Positions 24,746 to 32,935 are shown, numbered from the stretch's first letter. The stretch: 64,000 nt of DNA from WJMB01 sp964581465 (GCA_964581465.1 CAZOOP010000007.1:27748-91747), one strand, 5' to 3'. Made by a program: numbers and translations. Notes: a model not told the origin generated them from the letters alone.

Positions 24746-25169
24746 GGGTCGCACCGTCCTGGGGAGGGCTGGTGATTTCCGTTTTACGGAGCGTCGGCGT
24801 ATCGGCGTGCTGCTTGCTCTACGTCACGAACGTGCCGGGCGTTCCGTGAGCGTTTCTTACGTGTTTGTCGCGCATTTCGTCCACATTCAAAAGGCTCAAT
24901 GGAACCCGGGGCGTCTCGACGGCGTAAACCCACAATTCCCCCCGAAGGTTCGAGCCGAGTATACCAGCGGACGAGACGAGGGACAAGACAGCCCCATCCT
25001 GCGTATCAGCTTGAATCAAGCGCCTCAAGCTGCCATGTGTACACAGATGTCGACAACCCCTGGACGGCCCGTAGTGCTTTATTGTGGACACCTGGAGGAG
25101 GGATGGGGAGTCTCCCAAAAGAGTGTGACGATTCTAACACCTTAGGAGGTGGTCATCTACGCATTTTGA
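24746..25169. other. Divergent intergenic region upstream of the sigma gene
   Basis: About 420 nt with no supported gene. It is long for an intergenic region leading into a sigma-54 promoter, so enhancer-type activator sites could lie here, but I see no repeated pair of sites that I would call. Confidence 0.4.
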
Positions 25170-25183
25170 GTGATAATTGTCAC
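25170..25183. promoter_or_regulatory. Near-palindrome next to the sigma-54 promoter
   Basis: GTGATAATTGTCAC is 12/14 palindromic and lies 5 nt before the -24 element. It could be an operator. It also resembles the R2 terminal repeat (GTGATAATCCC). Confidence 0.35.
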
Positions 25184-25188
25184 AGTTC

Positions 25189-25204
25189 TGGCACGTATCT
25201 TGCA
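25189..25204 (+). promoter_or_regulatory. Sigma-54 promoter of the sigma-70 family gene
   Basis: TGGCACGTATCTTGCA matches the -24/-12 consensus TGGCACG-N4-TTGCW at every fixed position, with a C before it (YTGG). The expected start of transcription is near 25215, about 36 nt before the ATG at 25251. No well-spaced sigma-70 promoter competes with it. Confidence 0.8.
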
Positions 25205-25250
25205 GTAGAATACGGCGCCTCAACTACCACATCGCGGAGGTTTCAGGGGA

Positions 25251-26072
25251 ATGAAATACCGAGACTACGACGACAAAGGTCTGCGAACCTATTTGAACCA
25301 GGCCGGTAAACACCGGGTCCTTTCCCGCGAAGAGCTCATCGACCTCATCGAAGAGGCCGATAACTCCCGCGACGCGATCATCTCCAACAACCTGCGCCTG
25401 GTGATCTCCATCGCCAAGCGCTATATGGATCGCGGCCTGCCGTTGCAGGACCTGATCCAGGAGGGCAACATCGGCTTGATCCGAGCCGCCGAGGGCTACG
25501 ATCCCGACAAGGGCACCTGCTTCAGCACCTACGCCACCTGGTGGATCCGCCAAGCCATCGAGCGCGCCATCGTCAACAAACGGCGCACGGTGCGCATACC
25601 CTTCGACAAGGACCGCCAGATCAAGAAGGTTTTGCGCGCCCGGGAGGAACTGATCGCCGAGACGGGTGAGACCCCGGATTCCAAGCACATCGCCCACCGG
25701 ATGCGCATCCCCGTTGAGAAGGTCGAAATGCTGCTGCGGCTGGCCTCGGGCACCCTCTCCCTCGACAACACCTACGGCAACTACACCAACCCTTTGATGG
25801 ACACCATCTCCGATGAGGAGCTGGTTTCCCCCGACGATATCTGGCACGAGTATCTGCTCAAGACCGCCGTGCGCGAGGCGCTGGGCGACCTCAGCGACCG
25901 CGAGAAGAAGGTCCTGTTGATCCGCTTCGGCTTCCTCGACGGCGAGAAGCACTCCCTGGCTGACACCGGCGAGCGCCTGGGCTACTCCACCGAGACCATC
26001 CGCCAGGTGGAGCTGGCCGCCCTGCGCAAGCTGCGTCACAGCCACACCGAGCTGGCCGAGCTGCTCAACTGA
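25251..26072 (+). CDS. Sigma-70 family RNA polymerase sigma factor (group 2, RpoS/RpoD-like)
   Basis: 273 aa. It has region 1.2 (LRTYLNQAGKHRVLSREEL), region 2 (NNLRLVISIAKRYMDRGLPL, DLIQEGNIGLIRAAEGYD, GTCFSTYATWWIRQAIERAI, the -10-recognition and core-binding helices), region 3 (ETPDSKHIAHRM) and region 4 (LSDREKKVLLIRFG, YSTETIRQVELAALRKLR, the -35 helix-turn-helix). The lack of region 1.1 and the small size suit an alternative group-2 factor rather than the primary sigma. Its own promoter is a perfect sigma-54 site, a layout known for rpoS in Borrelia, so it probably forms the second step of a sigma-54 cascade (inference). A terminator follows at 26108. Confidence 0.92.
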   Translation: MKYRDYDDKGLRTYLNQAGKHRVLSREELIDLIEEADNSRDAIISNNLRLVISIAKRYMDRGLPLQDLIQEGNIGLIRAAEGYDPDKGTCFSTYATWWIRQAIERAIVNKRRTVRIPFDKDRQIKKVLRAREELIAETGETPDSKHIAHRMRIPVEKVEMLLRLASGTLSLDNTYGNYTNPLMDTISDEELVSPDDIWHEYLLKTAVREALGDLSDREKKVLLIRFGFLDGEKHSLADTGERLGYSTETIRQVELAALRKLRHSHTELAELLN

Positions 26073-26107
26073 CGGCCCGCCGGGTCCTCCCGTGCATCTC
26101 CAGGCAA

Positions 26108-26138
26108 CCGACGGGCTCCATCTAGCGGAGCCCGTCGG
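26108..26138 (+). terminator. Terminator after the sigma gene
   Basis: CCGACGGGCTCC (26108-26119) pairs with GGAGCCCGTCGG (26127-26138), a 12-bp stem with 7-nt loop, then ATTATC. The T-tract is weak. Confidence 0.7.
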
Positions 26139-26245
26139 ATTATCCTGATTGGTCCGCCTCTTGATCGTCGAATAGAACCGGTGATCGACGGCTCCGCCCC
26201 GGTCCGAGACGAGGTGTGCAGGGAAATCGACAGGCGGTTGACTAA

Positions 26246-26767
26246 CTAGATGCCGGCGTCGTCGGGCGGAACGTTCTCCATGGCCCGCTCCAGGAGCTGA
26301 TCGGTGGCGAAGATCGACGCGTTGAAGCGTAGGGCCAGGGCGGTGGCGTCGGAGGGACGACAGTCGATGGGCAGGCTCTGGTCGCCCTGGACCAGCTCCA
26401 GCCGGGCGTAGAAGGCCTCGTCGTGCAGATCGTCGATGATCACCCGCTCCAGCTCGCCGCCCAGCGCGAGAATGATGCGCACGAGCAGATCGTGGGTCAG
26501 GGGGCGGCCGAAATCAACATCTTCGAGGGCGATGGCGATCGAGACGGCCTCGGCCGAGCCAATACCCATCACCAGGTAGCGGGTCCCCTCGGTCTCCTCG
26601 AAGACCAGGGTGTAGTCCCCGGCGTCGGGATCCTGCCAGACGCCCGCGACCGTGACGGCGCGCAGGTCCTCTTCCTGGTACTCGGCGGCGCTCGCTGGGA
26701 GTGTGAGGGTTGCGAGGACGGTCAGGATCACCGATCCCGTCGTAAGGCTCTTGAAGTATCCGCTCAA
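26246..26767 (-). CDS. Exported bifunctional-nuclease (BFN/DUF151) domain protein
   Basis: 173 aa. The BFN domain is visible as YLVMGIGSAEAVSIAIALE, RPLTHDLLVRIILALGG, RVIIDDLHDEAFYARLELV and the signature DCRPSDATALALRFNASIFA. Known relatives are cytoplasmic or nuclear. Here the domain follows a hydrophobic segment (about 11-27, ending PASAAE) that looks like a cleavable signal peptide, so export is predicted. The start is TTG 26767, supported by GAGGTGA about eight bases upstream; no ATG gives a sensible N-terminus. It stands alone, convergent with the sigma gene. Confidence 0.82.
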   Translation of the reverse strand: MSGYFKSLTTGSVILTVLATLTLPASAAEYQEEDLRAVTVAGVWQDPDAGDYTLVFEETEGTRYLVMGIGSAEAVSIAIALEDVDFGRPLTHDLLVRIILALGGELERVIIDDLHDEAFYARLELVQGDQSLPIDCRPSDATALALRFNASIFATDQLLERAMENVPPDDAGI

Positions 26768-26947
26768 ACCTGGTCACCTCGCCTGGGTTGGAGTGAATTC
26801 GGATCCCGCCAAGGGGATTCGCCGGACCGCCGGGAAGAAGCGTAATCCGACGGTTGGGCGGCGGGAAGGTTGGTCTCTGCCCGGGCATCTTCACACGGTC
26901 ATCTTAGCCCAATTAACGGCGCCGGGCAAACCCCCACGGTAAAAGCG

Positions 26948-26976
26948 TTGTCAATTAAAGCGAAAAGACTTACACT
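26948..26976 (+). promoter_or_regulatory. Promoter of the alpha/beta hydrolase gene
   Basis: TTGTCA (26948-26953), 17 nt, TACACT (26971-26976); a near-consensus sigma-70 promoter 33 nt before ATG 27009. Confidence 0.75.
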
Positions 26977-27008
26977 AAACTTGGCTGCATTCCGGGGAGG
27001 GCTGTCAG

Positions 27009-27884
27009 ATGCTGCTGAAAAGATCGCATTTTTCTCGTACAACCCCAGGTAAGCTGATCCTGCTGCTGTTGCTGGCGGGTCTGCTGGCCCTGACCCTCGG
27101 CGCCTGCGGCGGCGAGGGGTCCGCCGCCGAAGGCCAAGGCGATGGCGAGGGGTCCGCCGATCCGAGCGCCGAAACCGGTCAGACCGTCGATATCAACGAT
27201 CTCGAGGCGCCCGGTTCCAAGCTGGGCGGCGAGACCTTCTGGCTGAAGGCCGCCGACGATACGCCGGTGGCGGCGGAGTTCATTTCCGTCGAGGGCGCCC
27301 CGGCCCGGGGTTCGGTCATTCTGGTCCACATGCTGGGCTCGCAGCGCGGGGATTGGGCTCCGCTTGTCCAGCCCCTCATCGAGAGCGGCTTCGACGTCCT
27401 GGCCATCGACTTGCGCGGACACGGGCAGTCCACCGTCCTCGGCGAGCGTTACCGCGAGTTCGACACCGCCGACTGGTTGGCCGCCGCCCAGGATATCCGT
27501 GCCGCCGTGGCCTATCTGTCCCCGCAGATTTCACCACCCCACTTCCTCATCGGCGCCAGTATCGGTGCGAACCTCTCCCTGATCGAAGCCGCCGAGGACA
27601 ACCGGGTCTCCGGGATCATCACACTCAGTCCGGGCGACGATTATCGAGGGGTCTCTCCGGCCGATTCCGCCGCCGCACTCGGCAAGCGACCGGTGCTGCT
27701 CGTCGCCGCCGAAGAGGACGCCTACAGCGCCGAATCCACCCGGGAGCTGGCCGCCCGGCTCGAGAACGCCCGCACCGAGATCTACCACGGCTCGGGACAT
27801 GGAACCAACCTCTTCACCGATCACCCGGAGCTCTATGGGTTGATCACCACTTGGCTGGCCGATACCGTTGGGGCCGCTCTTTGA
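27009..27884 (+). CDS. Alpha/beta-hydrolase lipoprotein (dienelactone hydrolase-like)
   Basis: 291 aa. Basic N-terminus, Leu-rich helix and lipobox TLGAC, then a low-complexity Gly/Glu linker (about 34-60). The hydrolase fold has SVILVHMLGSQRGDW (oxyanion loop), VLAIDLRGHGQS, the nucleophile elbow GASIGAN, an acidic residue after VLLVAAEEDAYS, and a C-terminal histidine in GSGHGTNLF, so the triad looks complete. It is probably an envelope-anchored esterase or peptidase of unknown substrate. GGGGAGGG precedes the ATG. The next gene begins 49 nt downstream in the same direction. Confidence 0.85.
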   Translation: MLLKRSHFSRTTPGKLILLLLLAGLLALTLGACGGEGSAAEGQGDGEGSADPSAETGQTVDINDLEAPGSKLGGETFWLKAADDTPVAAEFISVEGAPARGSVILVHMLGSQRGDWAPLVQPLIESGFDVLAIDLRGHGQSTVLGERYREFDTADWLAAAQDIRAAVAYLSPQISPPHFLIGASIGANLSLIEAAEDNRVSGIITLSPGDDYRGVSPADSAAALGKRPVLLVAAEEDAYSAESTRELAARLENARTEIYHGSGHGTNLFTDHPELYGLITTWLADTVGAAL

Positions 27885-27933
27885 TTGAGCCGGCACCGCC
27901 CGCCCACACCGCCACTCCATCCAACCACGATAG

Positions 27934-28770
27934 ATGCTGGACAGCCTGACCCTGCTCTACCGCTGCCCCCAATGCCGCCGCCCGGGTCACGGAGACTTGC
28001 GCGGCGGCGCCGTGCGTTGCGCCCACTGCGGTACATCTTTCGTCTCCTACAACTTGGGTGAGCCGCGTTTCACGGTACTGGGCAAGGTCAACTCCGGCGA
28101 GGCGATGCTCAACGCCCGCAAGGCGCTCAAGAGCGCCGGGATTCAACAACGGCTGAAGGTGGATCATGAGTCCCGACTACTGATCCCCTACCGACTTACC
28201 CTGCGCGAGCGCATCAGCTCCGACGGCGGCTTCCGGCGTGTGGAGGAAGTCTCGCTGACGACGGCCTGCGATCTGGAGGAGCTGCTCCTCCCCGGCCTGG
28301 ACCCCCTACGGCCGCTGATCGCCGAGACCCGCACCCCGGGATTGACCCTGGAGCCCCTCGAGGAAACCGAGCTGGCCGCCGCCGACCTGCTCATCCCCGC
28401 GCTACCACCCGCCGAAGACCCGGAACAGGACCCCCTGACGATCTCCAGCCGCACCCTGCTGCTCCACTATCCCCTCTGGCGCATCGTCTTCACCCTGGGC
28501 GACGGTGACAGCGACTGGCCCCTGGTCATCGACGGCCTGGGCGGCCAGTTGATCAGCGGTCGTCCGCCGCGCATCAAGCGCACCATGCCCGCCTTCTACA
28601 TCGGCGTCCCCGCCCTGGGAGCGTACGCCCTGGGCTGCCTGATCAACCTCTTCACCCGGGGACTGGTGGGCTTCGAGTGGCTGACCTTCGCCGGAGCCTT
28701 CGTCGGTCTGGGCGGCCTGTTCTACCTGCGTTACCGCCGCGAGCAGAGCCCTCCCGAGATCGGCGATTGA
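27934..28770 (+). CDS. Zinc-ribbon protein with C-terminal membrane anchor
   Basis: 278 aa, unknown. It begins with a zinc ribbon (CPQC ... CAHC, about residues 11-34), followed by a long acidic/Leu-rich middle domain (ISSDGGFRRVEEVSLTT, then several LEELLLP/LLIPALPP segments). Near the C-terminus are two hydrophobic helices (about 213-235 and 240-260) with a short basic tail. The topology suggests a large cytoplasmic domain anchored to the inner membrane. It may be co-transcribed with the upstream hydrolase (49-nt gap), though no strong ribosome site is visible. No function is assigned. Confidence 0.72.
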   Translation: MLDSLTLLYRCPQCRRPGHGDLRGGAVRCAHCGTSFVSYNLGEPRFTVLGKVNSGEAMLNARKALKSAGIQQRLKVDHESRLLIPYRLTLRERISSDGGFRRVEEVSLTTACDLEELLLPGLDPLRPLIAETRTPGLTLEPLEETELAAADLLIPALPPAEDPEQDPLTISSRTLLLHYPLWRIVFTLGDGDSDWPLVIDGLGGQLISGRPPRIKRTMPAFYIGVPALGAYALGCLINLFTRGLVGFEWLTFAGAFVGLGGLFYLRYRREQSPPEIGD

Positions 28771-28787
28771 TCCGCCTTACTATGAAA

Positions 28788-29090
28788 GGGATTATCAGCA
28801 GAAACCGAGCCAAGCATTCGCAACACGGGAAAGCCGTATCGAGTAAGAAGCCTTGATGATTGCCCGAAGCGGGCGTCAACCCGCGAAGGCGGATAACGAT
28901 CACAACATCGAACGCAGGCCATGGAGCGCCGACAGCAGCTACGCCGCCCGCAGTCTGGGCGGCTCTTGAAAAGGACCAACAGCCTGAGGTTTGCCACGGC
29001 ACTCAACGCAGGTCCAGGTGTGTCGGCACCAAGCGGCGGTATGACATTCTATTAGCTGGATATGCCGGCTCAAATACGAGTGATAATCCC
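28788..29090 (-). repeat. R2 MITE-like element, full reverse copy
   Basis: 303 bp with the cleanest termini: GGGATTATCA at the left, TGATAATCCC at the right (perfect 10-bp inverted repeat). It starts 18 nt after a stop codon. The interior has local palindromes (for example CCCGAAGCGGG) and no ORF. Confidence 0.8.
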
Positions 29091-29163
29091 CGATAGTAAT
29101 TCAGGAGGATCTCCAGACCCTCCCGTTTGATTGTCACACTTATGTTGGCGCCCTTGTAGAACG

Positions 29164-29183
29164 GGCCGACCCTCGGGTCGGCC
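29164..29183. terminator. Terminator 3' of the leftward gene 29219-29701
   Basis: GGCCGACCC (29164-29172) pairs with GGGTCGGCC (29175-29183), 9 bp with 2-nt loop, T-containing flank on the plus strand. Confidence 0.65.
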
Positions 29184-29218
29184 TCGCTTTCTATCCATCG
29201 GCACCCCGTCGTGGACCC

Positions 29219-29701
29219 CTAGGGCTCCGGCCAGTCGATATGGATACGGATCGTCCGGCCGGTCGCGCCATCGTCCAAGCGCAGGCTGAAGCGGCCGTAG
29301 GAATTGTCCCACATCAGGGCGCCGTCGTTGGTTACCGTCGGCTCGCTGTCATAGTAGAACTCGGCGAAGCGGCCCGCCCAGGCGTAGATCAACTCCTCGG
29401 CGTTCTCATCGGGTTCCAGGGGGTCGCTGTAGTCGATGGTGACGGTCTGGTCGCCTTCGAAGCGATATTCGACGGTTTCATCGCCGCGACGGCCTACGAT
29501 CAGTTCAGGATGATCGCCCTCGGCGCCCTCGACGATGGTGAAGCCGGCGTCCTCCATCCCGGAACGCACGCCGTGCTGGCTGAGTTTGCCCAGGATCGAA
29601 TCGGTCAGGAAGGGGTCCATCACCCAGGTCATACCCTCGGCGACGGGAACGGCGGCCGCAGCGAGCAGTGCGACCGTGATAAGTGGGGTGCGCGGGTTCA
29701 T
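29219..29701 (-). CDS. Small exported protein, 160 aa, unknown
   Basis: MNPRTPLITVALLAAAAVPVAEG is a signal peptide with predicted cleavage after AEG. The mature domain is acidic with DPFLTDSILGKLSQHG, a repeated pattern of strands (LIVGRRGDETVEYRF, QTVTIDYSDP) and YAWAGRFAEFYYDSEP. I chose ATG 29701 because GGAGG lies six bases upstream; earlier in-frame starts lack a site. It sits in a row of three small exported proteins (29219-30917), but it is not obviously homologous to the other two. No family is recognised. Confidence 0.65.
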   Translation of the reverse strand: MNPRTPLITVALLAAAAVPVAEGMTWVMDPFLTDSILGKLSQHGVRSGMEDAGFTIVEGAEGDHPELIVGRRGDETVEYRFEGDQTVTIDYSDPLEPDENAEELIYAWAGRFAEFYYDSEPTVTNDGALMWDNSYGRFSLRLDDGATGRTIRIHIDWPEP

Positions 29702-29727
29702 CATCAACCTCCATTCTCGGTCATCGG

Positions 29728-30264
29728 TCAATCGTCTTCGGAGAAGAAGACGCCGGCCAGATCGTACCAACCGTGAAGCGTCACCTCGTCGTCGTCGAGA
29801 ACCAGAGTCAGCTCGGCCAGCAGCTCGCCCCCGAGGCTCCAGAGCTCGCGCAGCTCCTCCTCGTCGGCGCTGGGACGGCCCGAGCCCAGGTAGCCGTCCA
29901 GGGTGGCGGCCATGGTCTCGAAACGGTCGACCTCGCGCAGCCAGCTCAGGGCGTTGATCACCACGGCCCGACGGCGGTAGTCCAGGTTGATCAGATCGAC
30001 AACGACAGCCCCGCCCATCCGTCGGGGAGAGAAGCCGTAACCCACTGTCTCGCTGACACCGTCGCGCTTGCGGTGGGCGCTGAGCCCCTCGGGATCGAAA
30101 CTGTCCAGCTCCCAGCCCTCGAGCTCCAGGGCGAAGGCCAGAATCAGCGGGTCGGCACCGATGATCGGCAGGCCGGTGAAGGGCTCGCGGTGATCACCGA
30201 CACCGATGTCGGCGGCGGCGGCCAGACACAGACAGCAGAGGAGGGTGACGCTGAGGCGGTTCAC
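29728..30264 (-). CDS. Exported protein, 178 aa, paralog of 30348-30917
   Basis: GTG 30264 follows GAGGAG by seven bases and gives a short signal peptide (NRLSVTLLCCLCLAAAAD). The mature part shares with the next upstream gene the pattern F-TG-P--GAD---L--ALELEGWEL, then ALDYRR/NLDYRRR about 60 residues later. They are therefore tandem paralogs of an unrecognised secreted family of roughly 170 aa. The longer frame from 30351 would overlap the neighbour's end and has no site. The stop is 26 nt from the next gene. Function unknown; the absence of TM segments suggests a periplasmic protein. Confidence 0.65.
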   Translation of the reverse strand: MNRLSVTLLCCLCLAAAADIGVGDHREPFTGLPIIGADPLILAFALELEGWELDSFDPEGLSAHRKRDGVSETVGYGFSPRRMGGAVVVDLINLDYRRRAVVINALSWLREVDRFETMAATLDGYLGSGRPSADEEELRELWSLGGELLAELTLVLDDDEVTLHGWYDLAGVFFSEDD

Positions 30265-30347
30265 GCTGGGGCTCCTCGGGATGAGGTACGGGAGGGTTGG
30301 CGCGAGGGACGGCGGAACGGGCGACCGAGCCATTGGTCGGCGTCGCC

Positions 30348-30917
30348 TCAAGGTGAGCCGGGATCCCGTGTCTCGCTGACCGCGGCGTGAAAGCTGAGCT
30401 CCACCGTGCTTTCATCGATGATGCCCAAAGAAACCCAGGAGTGGGGCTCTCCGGATGAGCCCCAGCGCCGGGCGACGCCGCGGCCCGGGTACTCCAGCCT
30501 GCCCGGACCAAGAAAAAACCGAGCCCCGCTGTCCAGTTCGAGGAAGCACCGGTGGAGCTCGGTCCAGAGCGTCGACCAGGCTTCACCGCTGTACCCCGCG
30601 CCCCGGGGTTCGGTGCGCCGGTAGTCCAGAGCGAAGAAGTTCAGCTCGGTGGTGTGGGGACCGGTGGGGTAGGGCAGGTAGCTGTAGCGCAGAACCTCGT
30701 CGCCTGTGGCGGTCTCGCGGCGGGCCTCCAGATATTCTTCGCCGGCTTCGATGAGTTCCCAGCCCTCCAGCTCCAACGCCAGCAGCAGGCGCTGGTGATC
30801 GGCGCCGAACAGGGGCGTTCCGGTGAGGGGGTCCCGGGGATAGAAAACGTCCCGCGCCCCGGCGCCCAGAGAGGCGACGAGGAGCAGGACGACAAGCTGG
30901 CGCGGAACTTGATTCAT
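30348..30917 (-). CDS. Exported protein, 189 aa, paralog of 29728-30264
   Basis: Signal peptide NQVPRQLVVLLLVASLGAG. The mature part begins RDVFYPRDPLTGTPLFGAD and continues LLLALELEGWEL, sharing this block with the downstream gene. The promoter -10 TATACT (30925-30930) ends 7 nt before ATG 30917, so the mRNA may be leaderless or nearly so. Three adjacent small exported-protein genes (30348, 29728, 29219) run in the same direction and probably form one operon. No enzyme motif is visible. Confidence 0.65.
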   Translation of the reverse strand: MNQVPRQLVVLLLVASLGAGARDVFYPRDPLTGTPLFGADHQRLLLALELEGWELIEAGEEYLEARRETATGDEVLRYSYLPYPTGPHTTELNFFALDYRRTEPRGAGYSGEAWSTLWTELHRCFLELDSGARFFLGPGRLEYPGRGVARRWGSSGEPHSWVSLGIIDESTVELSFHAAVSETRDPGSP

Positions 30918-30924
30918 CCTTATA

Positions 30925-30930
30925 AGTATA
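30925..30930 (-). promoter_or_regulatory. -10 box of the exported-protein cluster
   Basis: TATACT on the minus strand, 7 nt before the ATG at 30917. It lies in the 25-nt gap after the dxs stop. Confidence 0.5.
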
Positions 30931-30942
30931 GCCTCCGGTGGT

Positions 30943-32832
30943 TCAGGCTTCCAGCAGTTTGCGTAGGGTCCGGGCGATGCCCGCGGCGTCGAGGCCCAGC
31001 TCGGCGCGCAGCTCGGCCTGGGTGCCCTGGGTGACGAAGGCGTCCGGGATGCCCAGCCGACGGAAGCTGATCCGGCCGAGCAGCTCCGGGGCGCTCTCCT
31101 GCAGGAGTTCGAGGACGGCGGAGCCGAAGCCCCCGGCCAGCACGTTCTCCTCGACGGTGAGCAGCCGGCCCGTCTTCTCCGCCCACTTGACGATAAGCTC
31201 GCCGTCCAGGGGCTTGAGCCAGCGGGCGTTGATCACCGCCACGGAGCGTCCCTCGGCGGCCAGCTCCTCGGCGGCACGCCGAGCGGGAACGACGGTGGAG
31301 CCAATGGCGACGACGACGGCCTCGGTGCCCTCGCGGCGCAGCTCGCCCTCACCGACGGGCAGCTCGCGCAGGGGACCGGTGCGCTCCATGCCGAAGCCCT
31401 TGCCCCGGGGGTAGCGCAGGGCGAAGGGTCCGTCGTGGCGCAGGCCGGTGTGGAGCAGGTGGCGCAGCTCGTCCTCGTCGGCGGCGGCGCAGGCCGTCAT
31501 GTTGGGCATCGAGCGCAGGTAGGACAGGTCGAAGACACCGTGGTGCGTCGGGCCGTCGGCCCCGACCAGCCCGCCGCGGTCCAGGGCGAAGACCACGGGC
31601 AGGTTCATCAGGCAGATGTCGATGAGCACCTGGTCGTAGGCTCGCTGGAGGAAGGTGGAGTAGATCGCCAGCACGGGGCGCCGGCCGCTGAGGGCCAGCC
31701 CGCCGGCCAGGCTCACCGCGTGCTGCTCGGCGATGCCCACGTCGATGAACTGGTCGGGTAGGGCCTCGGCGAGGATCTTGGTCCCGGTGCCGTCGGGCAT
31801 GGCGGCGGTGATGCCGACAATGCGCTTGTCGGCGGCGGCCAGCTCGGTCAGCGTGCAGCCGAAGACCTCGGTGTAACTGGGCAGGTCGCCGGAGACGGTG
31901 CAGGTGCCGGTGCGCACGTCGAAGCGGCCCAAGCCGTGGAACTTGGTGGCGTCGCGCTCGGCGGGTTTGTAGCCCTTGCCCTTCTGGGTGTGGACGTGCA
32001 GGAGCACCGGGCGCTCGACGTCGCGGACCTGACGGATGGTGCCCACCAACTGGCGCAGGTCGTGGCCGTCGATGGGGCCGAAGTAGAGGAAGCCCATCTC
32101 CTCGAAGATCATCCCCGGCGTGACCATGTTCTTCAGGCCCTCTTCGAGCTTGCGCGCCAGGGTGAAGATGCCCATCCCGATGCCGGGGATCTTCTTGACG
32201 ACCTCCCGAACCTGCTTGCGCAGCGACAGATAACTGCGCGTGGTCATCATCCGGTTGAGGTAATTGCTCAGCGCGCCGACGCTCTTGGAGATCGACATCT
32301 TGTTGTCGTTGAGCACCACCAGGAAGGGGAACTTCTGCTGCCCGGCGTGGTTGAGCGCCTCGAAGGCCATCCCGCCGCTCAGCGAGCCGTCGCCGACCAC
32401 GGCGCAGACCCGGTAGTCGGTTTCCCTCTCACGGGCCAGGGCCATGCCCAGGGCCGCCGAGATCGCCGTCGAGGCGTGACCCACGGCGTAGGCGTCGTAG
32501 GGCGATTCGCTGGGCTTGGGGAAGCCGGAGATGCCGCCGTACTGGCGGATCGTGCGGAGCTTGTCGCGGCGGCCGGTGAGCACCTTGTGGGCGTAGGCCT
32601 GGTGGCCGACGTCCCAGACCAGCTTGTCTTTGGGGGTCTCCAGGGCGTAGTGCAGGGCGATGGTCAGCTCGAGAGCCCCCAGGCTGGGGGCCAGGTGCCC
32701 GCCGGTCTTGGAGACCGTCTCGATGATGAAGGCGCGCAGCTCGCCGGCCAGCTCCTCCAGCTCGAAGTGGTTGAGCCGGCGGAGTTCGGCCGGATAGTTG
32801 ACGCGCGAAAGCAGGGGATAGGCTGAGGCCAT
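30943..32832 (-). CDS. dxs: 1-deoxy-D-xylulose-5-phosphate synthase
   Basis: First enzyme of the MEP isoprenoid pathway, a TPP-dependent transketolase-like enzyme, 629 aa from ATG 32832. Motifs: GGHLAPSLGALELTIALHY, DVGHQAYAHKVLTGR, TPP-binding VVGDGSLSGGMAFEALNHAG to LNDNKMSISKSVG, FEEMGFLYFGPIDGHD, and the C-terminal Pyr domain with PTHHGVFDLSYLR. I chose ATG 32832 since the TTG at 32880 would lie at the transcription start predicted from the promoter at 32887-32915. It is a single gene; no ispA or xseB is adjacent. Confidence 0.95.
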   Translation of the reverse strand: MASAYPLLSRVNYPAELRRLNHFELEELAGELRAFIIETVSKTGGHLAPSLGALELTIALHYALETPKDKLVWDVGHQAYAHKVLTGRRDKLRTIRQYGGISGFPKPSESPYDAYAVGHASTAISAALGMALARERETDYRVCAVVGDGSLSGGMAFEALNHAGQQKFPFLVVLNDNKMSISKSVGALSNYLNRMMTTRSYLSLRKQVREVVKKIPGIGMGIFTLARKLEEGLKNMVTPGMIFEEMGFLYFGPIDGHDLRQLVGTIRQVRDVERPVLLHVHTQKGKGYKPAERDATKFHGLGRFDVRTGTCTVSGDLPSYTEVFGCTLTELAAADKRIVGITAAMPDGTGTKILAEALPDQFIDVGIAEQHAVSLAGGLALSGRRPVLAIYSTFLQRAYDQVLIDICLMNLPVVFALDRGGLVGADGPTHHGVFDLSYLRSMPNMTACAAADEDELRHLLHTGLRHDGPFALRYPRGKGFGMERTGPLRELPVGEGELRREGTEAVVVAIGSTVVPARRAAEELAAEGRSVAVINARWLKPLDGELIVKWAEKTGRLLTVEENVLAGGFGSAVLELLQESAPELLGRISFRRLGIPDAFVTQGTQAELRAELGLDAAGIARTLRKLLEA

Positions 32833-32886
32833 CGAGAACTCGCTCCACCGGAGGGGTTGCGGGCGGCGCAGGGCGTTCAACGGGAG

Positions 32887-32915
32887 ATTATAACACGCTC
32901 AGGACTCGCTGTCGG
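32887..32915 (-). promoter_or_regulatory. Promoter of dxs
   Basis: Minus strand CCGACA (32910-32915), 17 nt, TATAAT (32887-32892) preceded by TGT (extended -10). Confidence 0.7.
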
Positions 32916-32935
32916 TTCCGCCGGTTTCCTTTCGA

